DNA of 64,000 nucleotides from Candidatus Nanopelagicales bacterium (GTDB taxonomy: Bacteria; Actinomycetota; Actinomycetes; S36-B12): NCBI GenBank assembly GCA_018401415.1, contig JAGYKV010000010.1, positions 62,001 to 126,000 of the forward strand, in the 5' to 3' direction. Positions 26,462-37,185 of the stretch are shown here, in pieces (within the stretch, counting starts at the first letter, position 1; each line of letters begins with the position of its first letter). The position numbers and the translations under genes were made by a program. The notes beneath the pieces are model-generated. The model was not told the DNA's origin and searched no databases. It saw only the letters and a list, made by a program, of their open reading frames with translations.

Positions 26462-27478
26462 TTACCTCTTTCGCGGTGCCGTTGAACTGCGCTCAATCAA
26501 TGTAGTCGCCACATTGACCAGGTCCGGCTTATGCGCGGAATCACCGAGTGCAAACATTTGTGCAAGGAGACGCTCCGCCGCAATAACCCCTAACTGGGCA
26601 ACCGGCTGGGCGACAGTAGACAGATTGAGATACCCCGACATGGGGTGGTTATCAATTCCAATAATGGAAATATCTTCACCCGGCTCCAAACCCCTAGATC
26701 GAATAGCTTGCATTGCACCGAATGCCATTTCATCGCTCATGGCGAAAACAGCCGTTGGCGGAACAGCTTGATTCAAGAGCGCGAGCATGGCTCGCTCCCC
26801 ACCTTCGATGGTGAATCGGCCAAATGCCTCCAACATGGAGTCCTCTTGGAGTCCATATCGAGTCATGACGGAGCGAAAGCCTCGCTCACGCTGTGTCTCA
26901 GCAACGAACCGCGCCTCGGCCGGACCTCCCGCAATGAGCCCAATACGAGTGTGACCAAATTGGACCAGATGTTCCGTTGCCATCTGGGCTGCAAGAAAAT
27001 CGTCAATTGCAATGCAATCCACGCCCTGGGTAATTCCACCAATCATTGACTTGGGCATATCCAGATTCAATATCGGTTCTAGGTCAGGATCCTGTGGCGG
27101 CAATGAAATGATCAACAAGCCATCGACGCGACGCTTGAGTCTGGGAGTGGGCGGGATTCGTGCGTGACCATTTTGATAATCCCCCACATTGATCAAAAGC
27201 ATGTCCAACCCCCCTTTTTGCAGTATCGATTCAACTCCGGAGATAACTTCTGAGAAAAACCAGCGAGATATGTATGGCGTTATCACCGCGATGCTCCCGG
27301 TGCGGCCCGATGCCAAACGAGATGCGCTCGGAGAAATCACGTAGTCCAGTTCAGCCGCGACAGCTTTCACTTTTTCTCGGGTTGCATTATCGACATTGGG
27401 AAGACCTCGTAGCGCGCGGGAAACGGTGGCGGTGGAGACACCAGCGGCCGCGGCGACGTCTCGAATCGTGATACTCAC
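26462..27478 (-). CDS. LacI-family transcriptional regulator
   Basis: 338 residues from the GTG at 27478, preceded by GGGAGG. The N-terminal HTH is TIRDVAAAAGVSTATVSRALRG, followed by the hinge with PSASRLASGRTG and a periplasmic-binding-like effector domain. It probably represses the glucoside genes around it. A palindromic site 49 bp upstream suggests autoregulation. Confidence 0.92.
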   Translation of the reverse strand: MSITIRDVAAAAGVSTATVSRALRGLPNVDNATREKVKAVAAELDYVISPSASRLASGRTGSIAVITPYISRWFFSEVISGVESILQKGGLDMLLINVGDYQNGHARIPPTPRLKRRVDGLLIISLPPQDPDLEPILNLDMPKSMIGGITQGVDCIAIDDFLAAQMATEHLVQFGHTRIGLIAGGPAEARFVAETQRERGFRSVMTRYGLQEDSMLEAFGRFTIEGGERAMLALLNQAVPPTAVFAMSDEMAFGAMQAIRSRGLEPGEDISIIGIDNHPMSGYLNLSTVAQPVAQLGVIAAERLLAQMFALGDSAHKPDLVNVATTLIERSSTAPRKR

Positions 27479-27526
27479 CCAACACCTCCCGTTCATCGCC
27501 ACGCACCAGGCCGGTCTACTTGTCAT

Positions 27527-27543
27527 TGAGAACGGTCGTTTCA
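27527..27543. promoter_or_regulatory. Possible autoregulatory operator of the LacI regulator
   Basis: TGAGAACGGTCGTTTCA is an inverted repeat with one mismatch and AACG/CGTT half-sites, as in LacI-family operators. It lies upstream of the regulator's own start. Confidence 0.45.
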
Positions 27544-27594
27544 GTGGGTGCAAGCGTATACATGAACCGGCTTTTCGGATAGTTTCCGAGAAAA

Positions 27595-28522
27595 TTACGC
27601 TGTGAGACGGGCCACCACGCCGTCGAGGAGATCGTGCTCACTGACTAATACGCGGGGGAAGTTGAGCTGGCTCATGGATTCCCGCAGAATCAAAGCTCCC
27701 CCGCCAATGACATCGACTCGGCCTGGGTGCATAAAGCCCAGTTGGGCCCGATCCGCACGCGACATGTCAAGCAATTGATCTGTCACGGATTGAACTTGAT
27801 CGAGGGACAGAACCGTACCGTGGATTGCCAAAGGGTTGTACTCCTTGAGCCCGAGGGACATGGCAGCCACGGTTGTGACGGAACCTGCAAGACCAATAAA
27901 TGTGCGGGCTTTGTGAGTCGGAAGGTGCGCGCGCACCTGATTCAGGCCTCGATGAATTTCGTCAATTGTTTGGGCAATCTCTAATTCCGTTGGCGGGTCA
28001 GACTGAAGGTATCGCTCGGTCATGCGCACACAACCGACATTGATGCTCTGGGTGATGAAGGTCAACAGGAGATTCACGCATGACAAATTCAGTGGAGCCT
28101 CCACCAATATCAGCGACCAGGATTGGAAGTTCAGGTTCCGGGTCAAACCCGGATATGGCTCCAAGATAGGAAAGTTCTGCTTCCTCGGTTCCGCTGATAA
28201 CTTCAGGGGTAACCCCCAAAATGAACTCAACACCTGAAATGAAATCCTGTCTATTGCTGACATCTCGACTTGCAGATGTAGCAATGAATCTTATTTTTCC
28301 GACATTGAATTGCGCAATAATCTCGGCGTATTCGCGGCATGCGACAAATGTTCGATCTAAAGCTTTTTGGCTGAACTCTCCCGTTCGGTCAACGCTTTCC
28401 CCCAACCGAACCGTGCGCATTTCTCGGACTAGATCTTCGATCCCACCGTCACTATTGGTGCCCGCGACAAGAAGTCGAATGGCATTGGTACCACAGTCGA
28501 TGACCGCTACCGGGTCACTCAT
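27595..28522 (-). pseudogene. ppx: Exopolyphosphatase (Ppx/GppA family), frameshifted
   Basis: Two frames together encode one Ppx/GppA protein. The first (28522-~28070) has VIDCGTNAIRLLV and VADIGGGSTEFV. The second (~28090-27595) resumes with SINVGCVRMTERYL and FIGLAGSVTTVAAM and ends RVDVIGGGALIL. The shift lies at about 28060-28090 and equals one extra base. The family hydrolyses polyphosphate or pppGpp. Operon with DUF501 and ftsB, as usual in actinobacteria. Sequence error is as likely as inactivation. Confidence 0.85.
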
Positions 28523-29003
28523 TGCAGCACGGTTCCGTTAACCACCAGGGTTCCAAAACTTCTAATGCTTGATCCCCAAGAGGATTCACACCCGGCCCTA
28601 CCGCTAATGAATGTCCAATCAATACGTGGAGGCATTTAACGCGTGAGGGCATGCCACCCGCACTGATTCCATCGAGTTCCTCGACGCGTCCGAGTGAGTC
28701 CCGATCAGCCAAATATCGCTCATGTGCTTGGTGGTAGCGCTGTGCTAGTTCGGGATCCCGTTGAAGTTGATCTTGCATTTCCCGCATGAGCCCTGAACTT
28801 TCCAATGTGCCAATCGCCCCAGCAAGCCGGGGACAGGTGATGTAATAGGTGGTGGGAAATGGAGTGCCATCGGGCAACCGTGGCTCGGTACGAACAACAA
28901 GCGGAGCACTGCATGCACAACGGGCCACCACGGACACCAGGCCGCGTGGCTCCCGCCCCAATTGCTCGCACATTAGTTCTCTGTCCCGATCAGTTACCAC
29001 CAT
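28515..29003 (-). CDS. DUF501 family protein
   Basis: 162 residues with LGREPRGLVSVVARCACSAP at the N-terminus and PSRVKCLHVLIGHSLAVGPG near the C-terminus, the DUF501 signatures. Conserved in actinobacteria between ftsB and ppx; function unknown. Overlaps ppx by 8 bp. Confidence 0.9.
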   Translation of the reverse strand: MVVTDRDRELMCEQLGREPRGLVSVVARCACSAPLVVRTEPRLPDGTPFPTTYYITCPRLAGAIGTLESSGLMREMQDQLQRDPELAQRYHQAHERYLADRDSLGRVEELDGISAGGMPSRVKCLHVLIGHSLAVGPGVNPLGDQALEVLEPWWLTEPCCNE

Positions 29004-29021
29004 GTCACTCTAGATGTCGAA

Positions 29022-29471
29022 TCAACTATTCGGCTCTACCGAGTCATCGGCTTCCTGCACCGCCCCCCACAATTGCATTAACCAGGGTGGCTTTTGTTCG
29101 TCTGCCATTTCCGAGATTGTTTCGGCGGCTGGCCGACCGTCCGCTCCGAGTGCGACATAGCCAATTTCACCCGGTTTGACAAAATGCAGTCTGCGGCGAG
29201 CTTCGGCAGCAATGAACGCTGGGTCTTGCCACCGTTCTTGGGTCAGTTGCAATTCGGTGACCCGCTCTTGGGTCACAGCAATTTGGGCTTGCAGTTCCGC
29301 GATTTCAGCGCGCTGACCGAACCAATTCCGCACCGGCACCGCCAACATCACGCCAATGATCGCCAGGGTGAGCACAAGGATCACCGCCCGCCCGGTAAGA
29401 GATCCGGCTGCCCTGGATACAGACGAAGGCGGACGTGGAGCCGCCGTCTTCTGAGAGTGTCCAGGAGTCAT
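29022..29471 (-). CDS. ftsB: Septum formation initiator FtsB/DivIC-like
   Basis: 149 residues. A transmembrane helix (~28-46) is followed by a coiled coil with NWFGQRAEIAELQAQIA and then AEARRRLHFVKPGEIGYV, the DivIC/FtsB pattern. It is part of the FtsQLB division complex. Place between eno and DUF501 matches other actinobacteria. Confidence 0.9.
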   Translation of the reverse strand: MTPGHSQKTAAPRPPSSVSRAAGSLTGRAVILVLTLAIIGVMLAVPVRNWFGQRAEIAELQAQIAVTQERVTELQLTQERWQDPAFIAAEARRRLHFVKPGEIGYVALGADGRPAAETISEMADEQKPPWLMQLWGAVQEADDSVEPNS

Positions 29472-29506
29472 GTCTCAATAGTCACACGAGCGGTGCGAAA
29501 AATCCT

Positions 29507-30839
<1,333 letters not shown>

Positions 30840-30894
30840 TCAAATCGTGATGTACTCGGGGAACAGATGGCCCCCCGATAGGAGTCCAAGAATC

Positions 30895-31746
30895 ATGCGA
30901 AGTGCAATGAAGGCCTCATCAGTTTTACCCATGGCGACACTTATGGGAGTTCTGGCTCTCTCCGGGTGCTCAACCGATGGCGACAGTGTCGACAGTGCCG
31001 GGTCTGCAGGTATGGGCACAGACATGTCCTACGCGGAGTCAGCACCCGCTGACATTGCCATGGATTCGGGCCAACGGAATCCCGGTCAACAGTTCATTCG
31101 AACAGGCTCCGTCAGCATGACGTCAAGTAACACTATTGAAACCGTTGCTGGCATTACAGCGCTCGTAGAACAATTCAATGGCTCAGTTAGTCAAGAAGAT
31201 ATTCGCACGATCGAAGACAACGATTACGCCAATATGACAGTCCGAATACCTGATTCAGATCTTGAGGAATTTGTTGCTGAAGTACGTACTCTTGGCGAAA
31301 CGACCGCATTCAGTATCTCCGAAATTGATGTCACGCTGACAATTACCGATCTCGATGCTCGAATTGGCTCCCTGAATGCAACCATTGACAAACTGCTTGA
31401 ACTCCAGGAGCAAGCAGCAACGGTGACCGATCTCGTGGCTGTAGAGGCAGAGTTGGCAACGCGAACGGCGGAACGGGATTCATTGGTTGCCCAACGTGAT
31501 GTTGTGCAGAGCCAGGTGGCGGAATCAACCGTATATATTGATATCTCACCCGATCTTGGTAAAAGTACTTCCTCCCCGGATTTCCTTGGGGGGATAGAGA
31601 GCGGGTGGCAAGCGCTGTTAAATATGGGGGCCGGAGCAATCACTCTGATCGGCTTCCTCATTCCAATTGTGATCGCTCTAATAGTTGTCATTGGGTTGAT
31701 CTTGATAGTGAACCGACTAATAAAGCGGGCGCGCCAGCGAACGTGA
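30895..31746 (+). CDS. DUF4349 lipoprotein
   Basis: 283 residues. Signal peptide with lipobox LALSGC, then a DUF4349 region: FIRTGSVSMTSSNTI, a coiled-coil pair (DLDARIGSLNATIDKLLELQ), and a C-terminal transmembrane helix followed by RLIKRARQRT. So it is tethered at both ends. Function unknown. ATG 30895 has AGGAG upstream; the longer open frame into eno is spurious. Confidence 0.85.
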   Translation: MRSAMKASSVLPMATLMGVLALSGCSTDGDSVDSAGSAGMGTDMSYAESAPADIAMDSGQRNPGQQFIRTGSVSMTSSNTIETVAGITALVEQFNGSVSQEDIRTIEDNDYANMTVRIPDSDLEEFVAEVRTLGETTAFSISEIDVTLTITDLDARIGSLNATIDKLLELQEQAATVTDLVAVEAELATRTAERDSLVAQRDVVQSQVAESTVYIDISPDLGKSTSSPDFLGGIESGWQALLNMGAGAITLIGFLIPIVIALIVVIGLILIVNRLIKRARQRT

Positions 31747-32020
31747 CCCCCGTTTCGCGACGCGCCCTCGACCCGTCCCCCCGATTACGGCCGAGTTCAA
31801 TTCCATGGGATTCATTACACTGAATTTCTCAGCGATTAATCTCACAATGGGCTCGAACGTCTCAATGGTCGCGCGGGGGTCTGACATTTGCAGGTCAGGG
31901 GATTTTCACAAGGCCCCTTGGTTCGAGGCAGAAACCCGAATAGGCGCGATGGCACCGTTGGGCGTACTGTCTCCCCCAAGAAACCCGCACAATTCCGTGC
32001 AACTAGAAAAGGAAAATCCA

Positions 32021-32395
32021 ATGGATGAAAAGACCCTGCTCAGTCTCTGGAATGAAAAAAGAATGCAGATCATTATTGCGCAGATTGCGCCTGCGCTGGT
32101 CCTCATTGCGGTCATCGTGTTAGCCGCTCAAGGAACCTTTGCCAGCGCGAGTAACCCGTCTAAGTACCTTGTTATCGCGGTAGCCGCCATTACCGGCATT
32201 CTCGCCATGATCTCTCAAATCGCGGTTATTCGAGAAGCAGAAGCCCTCGTCGCTGATTTAGGAAAACTGCAAAACGCCTCGGATTTGTCTAAGAAGGTCG
32301 CTGCCTCCAAGAGTTTCCTGACAATCACACTCGTGGCAATCATCGGTCTAGGCTTGATCATCTTCGGACTCATTGTGTGGTCTGTTTTTGGCTAA
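32021..32395 (+). CDS. Small membrane protein, unrecognised
   Basis: 124 residues with three hydrophobic helices (~18-38, 47-64, 95-120) and an Ala/Lys-rich stretch between. AAAGGAAAA precedes the ATG. The 274 bp upstream (31747-32020) shows no other gene. I do not recognise a family. Confidence 0.65.
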   Translation: MDEKTLLSLWNEKRMQIIIAQIAPALVLIAVIVLAAQGTFASASNPSKYLVIAVAAITGILAMISQIAVIREAEALVADLGKLQNASDLSKKVAASKSFLTITLVAIIGLGLIIFGLIVWSVFG

Positions 32396-32420
32396 CACCT
32401 GAGGCGGTGGGATTGACAGC

Positions 32421-33698
32421 TTATAAGCGTCCGTAAAGTGCAATATCTTCCTCGAATAGGTTGATGTCAACGTCCGAGACGGTTCGCCTGGTTTGCGCAA
32501 TAGCCCGCAAATAATCCTCGGTCGATGCCCCGATAGGTCCGCCTACCTCACCGGAACTCATTTCGCGCTCGAAGGAAACCTGCGCTGCCGAACGCGACGC
32601 AAACTCCACATCGGCTGGAGTGAAGTGTTCCGAGGCTGAAACGAGTGCTGCAATATCTACATCCAGTCTCGATGACTGGGAGATAAAGGACTCCCAAATT
32701 GCAGCGCGGGCAAGGGCATCAGGCGGCCCAATGGGAATCACGTAGTCGAAGCGACCCGGACGCATAAAGGCCTGGTCGAGTGATCGAACGGAATTGGTGG
32801 CGCACACAAGTAGACGGGTATCGCGCTGCCGGAAAGCGGGAATGATCTTGAGCAGTTCGTTGGTTACACCGTGGGCCGGGCTTTTCCCCACTCCTTCCCG
32901 AGTTGAAGCGATCTCCTCAACTTCATCGATGAATACCAAAACCTTTTCCAAGTCATCAATCATGGCGAATGTGTCGTGGAGAGCCTGCGCTAATCCAGCC
33001 GGTTCTGTGGTGAGCCGTGACGGAAAAATCTCAACAAAAGGCCACGCCAATCTGGACGCGATGGCGCGGGCAAACGTTGTCTTGCCTGTTCCGGGTGGAC
33101 CAAAGAGCACGATTGCGTGTGGTGGAGTGACACCATGTGCTGACGCACGCTCTGGGTTACTCAGCGGCATGACCACTCTTTTATCAATAATGTCTTTCTC
33201 CCCGTGCATTCCCGCAAGTCGCTGCCAAAGATCACGCGTGAGAACACGCCCACCCAGAGCGCTCAATGTTGTGGCCTCACCCGGTGTGAGAGCCTCGCGC
33301 TTTTCCCAGTAGGCCGCGGGTTCTTGACGCACATATCCGGCGCGAAGAAGTCCCTCAGACATCTGCTCCTCTTCTGCAAGCAAATATGAAATCGTTGCAA
33401 CACCTATATTTACCAGCCGTCCCTCAAGGTGATTGAGCAGTGCAGACGGCATTCCCTCGCCTCGATGTAAAGGATCGACCGCTATTCGCATGACCCAGGC
33501 ACGGGATTCGGAAATGCTCGCAACTGCAGCACCCACCACGATGTTCTGATGCACCGCCACAACAGCAGTCCCGCCGGCACGCAAAGCCGCGATGCATTCG
33601 GCTATTGAGAAGACCGAGGCCATAGCGGGGGTGACTTCCCACAAGTGCACGACCGGCTCAAGGTCACTGTCTTGAAAATTTCTTATAATAAAAGACAC
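32421..33698 (-). CDS. GNAT acetyltransferase fused to AAA+ ATPase
   Basis: 425 residues. Residues ~1-135 form a GNAT domain (VMRIAVDPLHRGEGMPSALL is the acetyl-CoA loop). Residues ~150-425 form a CDC48/FtsH-like AAA+ module: Walker A GPPGTGKT at 200-207, Walker B VFIDEV at 256-261, sensor CATN, and arginine finger region RPGRFD at 313-318. All ATPase residues look intact. One AAA ring with an acetyltransferase in place of a normal substrate-recruiting domain is unusual. GGGAGG precedes the GTG start. Confidence 0.88.
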   Translation of the reverse strand: MSFIIRNFQDSDLEPVVHLWEVTPAMASVFSIAECIAALRAGGTAVVAVHQNIVVGAAVASISESRAWVMRIAVDPLHRGEGMPSALLNHLEGRLVNIGVATISYLLAEEEQMSEGLLRAGYVRQEPAAYWEKREALTPGEATTLSALGGRVLTRDLWQRLAGMHGEKDIIDKRVVMPLSNPERASAHGVTPPHAIVLFGPPGTGKTTFARAIASRLAWPFVEIFPSRLTTEPAGLAQALHDTFAMIDDLEKVLVFIDEVEEIASTREGVGKSPAHGVTNELLKIIPAFRQRDTRLLVCATNSVRSLDQAFMRPGRFDYVIPIGPPDALARAAIWESFISQSSRLDVDIAALVSASEHFTPADVEFASRSAAQVSFEREMSSGEVGGPIGASTEDYLRAIAQTRRTVSDVDINLFEEDIALYGRL

Positions 33699-33794
33699 GA
33701 GAAAGACCTCCCTATGCAGTGCGGCACCACATTTGCCCTAACTGTAGGGAGTGATCCTGACTTGCGCCCGCTAAATGGTTCTGGAGTACGCGCC

Positions 33795-34280
33795 CTACGG
33801 GCAGGATAAATCCGTAGATAACGTGGTGAGTAGCTCTTGGGCCGTGGAAACTGCATCCTGTGCTGCAACGACAGCCCCCGCTAGCAAAACACCCTTTTTC
33901 AGAATATTGTCGGTTTGCGTGCTTTCCGTGAACTGCCTCACGGCTTCGTCTTTTTGACGTAATGCATTGTCCAACTGCTCTGTTGTTACAGAACCAGGGT
34001 CAAGGGACTCGATCAGGATATAAAGCAACTCAACCTGCGCATTGAATTCATTTTCTAGGACAACGAGTGCATCTTGGCTGGGGTTTGCAATGAAGCTTGC
34101 CACGCTACCGCTGAATTGCGCCTCCATGCGATCAAGCACTTCGCAGGGATCTGGTGCGGGAATGCTGGGTGTTGAAAGAACAACAGATGGTTCGGGGGTG
34201 GCGATCGGTTCCGGATCCTGTGAGCACGCCGATAGACCCAACACGAGTATAGAAATTCCAATGACAATCCGCATTTTCAC
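33795..34280 (-). CDS. Lipoprotein, unrecognised
   Basis: 161 residues. Signal peptide with lipobox LGLSAC, a Pro-rich spacer, then a helical domain starting CEVLDRMEAQF. GTG at 34280 overlaps the DUF885 stop (GTGA); ATG 34274 is the alternative. Likely last gene of the mazG-DUF885 transcript. Function unknown. Confidence 0.7.
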   Translation of the reverse strand: MKMRIVIGISILVLGLSACSQDPEPIATPEPSVVLSTPSIPAPDPCEVLDRMEAQFSGSVASFIANPSQDALVVLENEFNAQVELLYILIESLDPGSVTTEQLDNALRQKDEAVRQFTESTQTDNILKKGVLLAGAVVAAQDAVSTAQELLTTLSTDLSCP

Positions 34281-35893
34281 AGTCCGACCAACTCTCGTAC
34301 ATAACGCGGGGCGGGTGACCCGTATGACAGCATCAGATCATGGACCTCGCGTGGCGACCAATCGGGGTGGAGTACCCGTAAATCATTGGCCAACTCCTTG
34401 ACCAGAAGGTACCCCACAAAGTAGGTCGGGAGTTGACCGGCCGTGAGGAGTGCTCGGCGCCATTTACCCGCAGCCTCACCCTCCTCCTGATACCCACGAT
34501 TCAACATCAGATCCATGGCTTCCTCTTCCGACATGTGGCGCGAGTGCACACCAATGTCCAGAATCGCGTTGATCGTCATGCGTGCCTGCATCTTGAGTTG
34601 CTGGAGTCGAATTGCACGTTGACTCAATCGACCCGGTTCAGGCGAATAACCAGCTTCAACCATGAACTCCTCCGAATACACCGCCCACCCCTCGACGAAA
34701 ACACCACTCATGCCGAATCGACGAACCAGACTTTGATACGCGCCCTGATTACTCAGCGCAAGTTGCAGTACGTGTCCGGGGAAGGCCTCGTGAATGGTCA
34801 GATCATGGATTTGAACGGCGTTGTATTCCCGATAGAAACTCTCCTGCCGTTCCACAGACCAATCGGAGGGAGTTGGAGCAACAGCCACGAAAGTTGGAAC
34901 ACCACCATTTTCCATGGGTCCTGGAGCATCGCAATAGGCCACCGCAACACCTCGATGAATTTCCGGCATTTCAATCACATCTGTCTGAATCTCCGGTATT
35001 GAGATGAGGTCATTTTGTTCCGCAAACTCACGACTGGCAATCAGTGCCGACTCCACAAGTTCGAGGACAGTGTCATTTGTTACCGGGGACTCCGCGGCAA
35101 TGTGATTAAGTGCCACTCGAATTGGATCCTCACCCTGATTAATACCAGCGAGATCGAGATACTCCTTGGCAACTTCCAACATGGACTCGGTAACGGTGTC
35201 CAAAAATGCGTAGGAAGTATCCAGAAGCTCATTGGCATCAATTGCATGGTCAAGAGAGTGCCACAAAATGCCCGCGTACAGGTCAGCCCCGCGACGCGGC
35301 GATCGCGTTGAATCTGGTAGTCGCTGACCCAACCACTCAATGTGTTCTTCAATGGCAAGTGCCGGCTCAGGCGGCATATCGAGGGATTGCACCAAATGCA
35401 GTGCTCCCCCCAACTGGCTAATGGCTGTTTCCACGTGAATGGCAGACATATTGCCCAACGTCTCCCGCGCCGACTCAAGGAATGCGGGAATACCCATGGC
35501 CCGCGCTCGAGCATTGCCGAGTCTTTCCTGTTCTGGTGCAAAATCGCGATTAAGGAGTAAATGAATGGCGGTACCTGGATTCCACACCATGGGATTCCAC
35601 GTTGGTTCTTGAACTTGGGTCATATCAAAATGAACTTTCAAAAGTTGCGCTCTCAGGATTTCCAGATCAACAAGGTCTTGGTGTTCCAACTCTAGGTCGT
35701 CAACTGCATCGAGTTCGGTCAGGAAATCCTCAAGTGCCTGAGTTTTCCTCAGACTCGCTGCCGCGGACATGTCCGGTAGATGAGCATCAAATCGATGATC
35801 ACCGAGCCAGGTTGCGGCCACCGGATCTTGTGCCAATAGATATTCAATGGCCTGTATCGAGAGCCGCCGAAACTCTTCAGTTGCCGAGTTCAT
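34277..35893 (-). CDS. DUF885 putative metallopeptidase
   Basis: 538 residues from ATG 35893. The zincin motif IHEAFPGH lies in the C-terminal half, followed by EGWAVYSEEF, matching DUF885 (collagenase/peptidase-like proteins, often lipoproteins). No signal peptide is visible here, so it may be cytoplasmic. Overlaps mazG by 17 bp, implying co-translation. Confidence 0.88.
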   Translation of the reverse strand: MNSATEEFRRLSIQAIEYLLAQDPVAATWLGDHRFDAHLPDMSAAASLRKTQALEDFLTELDAVDDLELEHQDLVDLEILRAQLLKVHFDMTQVQEPTWNPMVWNPGTAIHLLLNRDFAPEQERLGNARARAMGIPAFLESARETLGNMSAIHVETAISQLGGALHLVQSLDMPPEPALAIEEHIEWLGQRLPDSTRSPRRGADLYAGILWHSLDHAIDANELLDTSYAFLDTVTESMLEVAKEYLDLAGINQGEDPIRVALNHIAAESPVTNDTVLELVESALIASREFAEQNDLISIPEIQTDVIEMPEIHRGVAVAYCDAPGPMENGGVPTFVAVAPTPSDWSVERQESFYREYNAVQIHDLTIHEAFPGHVLQLALSNQGAYQSLVRRFGMSGVFVEGWAVYSEEFMVEAGYSPEPGRLSQRAIRLQQLKMQARMTINAILDIGVHSRHMSEEEAMDLMLNRGYQEEGEAAGKWRRALLTAGQLPTYFVGYLLVKELANDLRVLHPDWSPREVHDLMLSYGSPAPRYVRELVGL

Positions 35894-36542
35894 GTTCCTT
35901 GGCTCCCTCAATGTCCTTGATAGCATCAATTCTGCGACGCACAGCAGAGCGCAAACTTCCTTCGGCATCCCATCCGCGGGAGCGGGCAAGGCGAACCAGT
36001 TCATAAAGCAGATCGCCCAATTCCTCTTGGCTGTGTAATTCCCCCAGTAGGTCGCTCGCGCGGTCTGCCTGTGAAGTGGGAACAACGTTTAAGGACTTGG
36101 TTCGGGAATGCAACTTGGCGGCACGCATGAGTGCGGGAAGGGAATCGGGGATCCCTTCCGTCAGGGAGTCACGACCCTTTTCCTTCGCCTTACGCACATG
36201 CCATGAATCCTCTACGGCACTTGATGTGTCTGCGATATCGTCTGAGAAAACATGGGGATGCCGGGCAATGAGTTTGTTGGTGATCCCGCTTACTACCGAG
36301 TCAATATCCCACTGCGGTTCAGCGATTCGCGCATGGAAAACCACCTGCAGAAGAAGATCGCCGAGTTCCTCTTGCATGGCACTTTGATCACCGGACTCAA
36401 TAGCTTCAACACACTCGTAGGCTTCTTCAATCAGATACTCCACCAAGGATTCGTGGGTTTGCTCCGCATCCCACGGACACCCACCGGGAGACCTCAGTCG
36501 GTTCATGACCGATACCAGATCGGTGAATCGACTCCCCTGCAA
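35877..36542 (-). CDS. mazG: Nucleoside triphosphate pyrophosphohydrolase MazG
   Basis: 221 residues. MazG cleaves (d)NTPs to monophosphates, clearing aberrant nucleotides. The N-terminus MNRLRSPGGCPWDAEQTH and EEAYECVEAIESGD...EELGDLLLQV carry the metal-binding glutamates; a second partial MazG domain follows (EELGDLLYELVRLAR). TTG start 6 bp after the upstream stop. Confidence 0.93.
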   Translation of the reverse strand: MQGSRFTDLVSVMNRLRSPGGCPWDAEQTHESLVEYLIEEAYECVEAIESGDQSAMQEELGDLLLQVVFHARIAEPQWDIDSVVSGITNKLIARHPHVFSDDIADTSSAVEDSWHVRKAKEKGRDSLTEGIPDSLPALMRAAKLHSRTKSLNVVPTSQADRASDLLGELHSQEELGDLLYELVRLARSRGWDAEGSLRSAVRRRIDAIKDIEGAKEHELGN

Positions 36543-36547
36543 TGCGA

Positions 36548-37171
36548 TTATTCCTGTCCGAGTTCAACGCTCAGCGGTTCCGACACGCTATTGGTGACCG
36601 GGCCTATTGTCAGATTTTCTGCATCCCAGGTTCCATAACGCGGCGCCACTTCAGTTGCGAGTTCCACACTCAACTCAGACGCAGCAATAAACACCGCACC
36701 ACCTTGTACATCTGGTTCGGCATCCGGTGCTAATTCTTGACCCAACTTGGACACCTGAATATTTAGTGTGATGACGGAGTCAATATCGCTGGGTAGTACA
36801 CCTTGCTGGAGTAGGAGATTCTCCAATTCCGCCTGACCACCCGCCTGGGCCAGGTACTGAAGTCGAATAGCGTCTACTTCGCCCTTTTCAACGATAACAC
36901 CCTCACGAGCGGCCAACTGATCTACTAAGTTCGAAGTGATTAATCGATCGAGGGTCTGGGTAACAATCTCAGCGGTGGAATCCTGCACCGGTAATCCCTG
37001 TGCGGCCATGATCCCCTGAACCCTTTCATTGAGCTCACTCTCGGAGATCCTTTGGTCGCCAATGAGGGCTGCCGCTCCCGCTTGATTCACCCCACAACCG
37101 GTGAGGGAGAGCGCTGAGAGTCCAAGAGCAGCGGCGGCAAGACCCGAACTGACTTTATGTGACAACTTCAC
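36548..37171 (-). CDS. SurA_N-type lipoprotein
   Basis: 207 residues. Signal peptide with lipobox LSLTGC. The rest resembles the SurA/PrsA N-terminal helical domain (RISESELNERVQGIMA, ITSNLVDQLAAREGV). No parvulin isomerase domain is present, so it would act as a surface chaperone only, if at all. GTG 37171 with GGAG upstream. Between mfd and mazG, as in related actinobacteria. Confidence 0.8.
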   Translation of the reverse strand: MKLSHKVSSGLAAAALGLSALSLTGCGVNQAGAAALIGDQRISESELNERVQGIMAAQGLPVQDSTAEIVTQTLDRLITSNLVDQLAAREGVIVEKGEVDAIRLQYLAQAGGQAELENLLLQQGVLPSDIDSVITLNIQVSKLGQELAPDAEPDVQGGAVFIAASELSVELATEVAPRYGTWDAENLTIGPVTNSVSEPLSVELGQE

Positions 37172-37185
37172 ACGAACTCCGAACG

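Noticed and set aside
27595-28522. Two separate genes in the ppx region
   Set aside because: The two frames are consecutive halves of one Ppx/GppA protein with the conserved order of motifs, so they are one broken gene.
35906-36000. Separate gene start inside mazG/DUF885 overlap
   Set aside because: The upstream extension of the DUF885 frame lies within mazG and has no family similarity; ATG 35893 is adequate.
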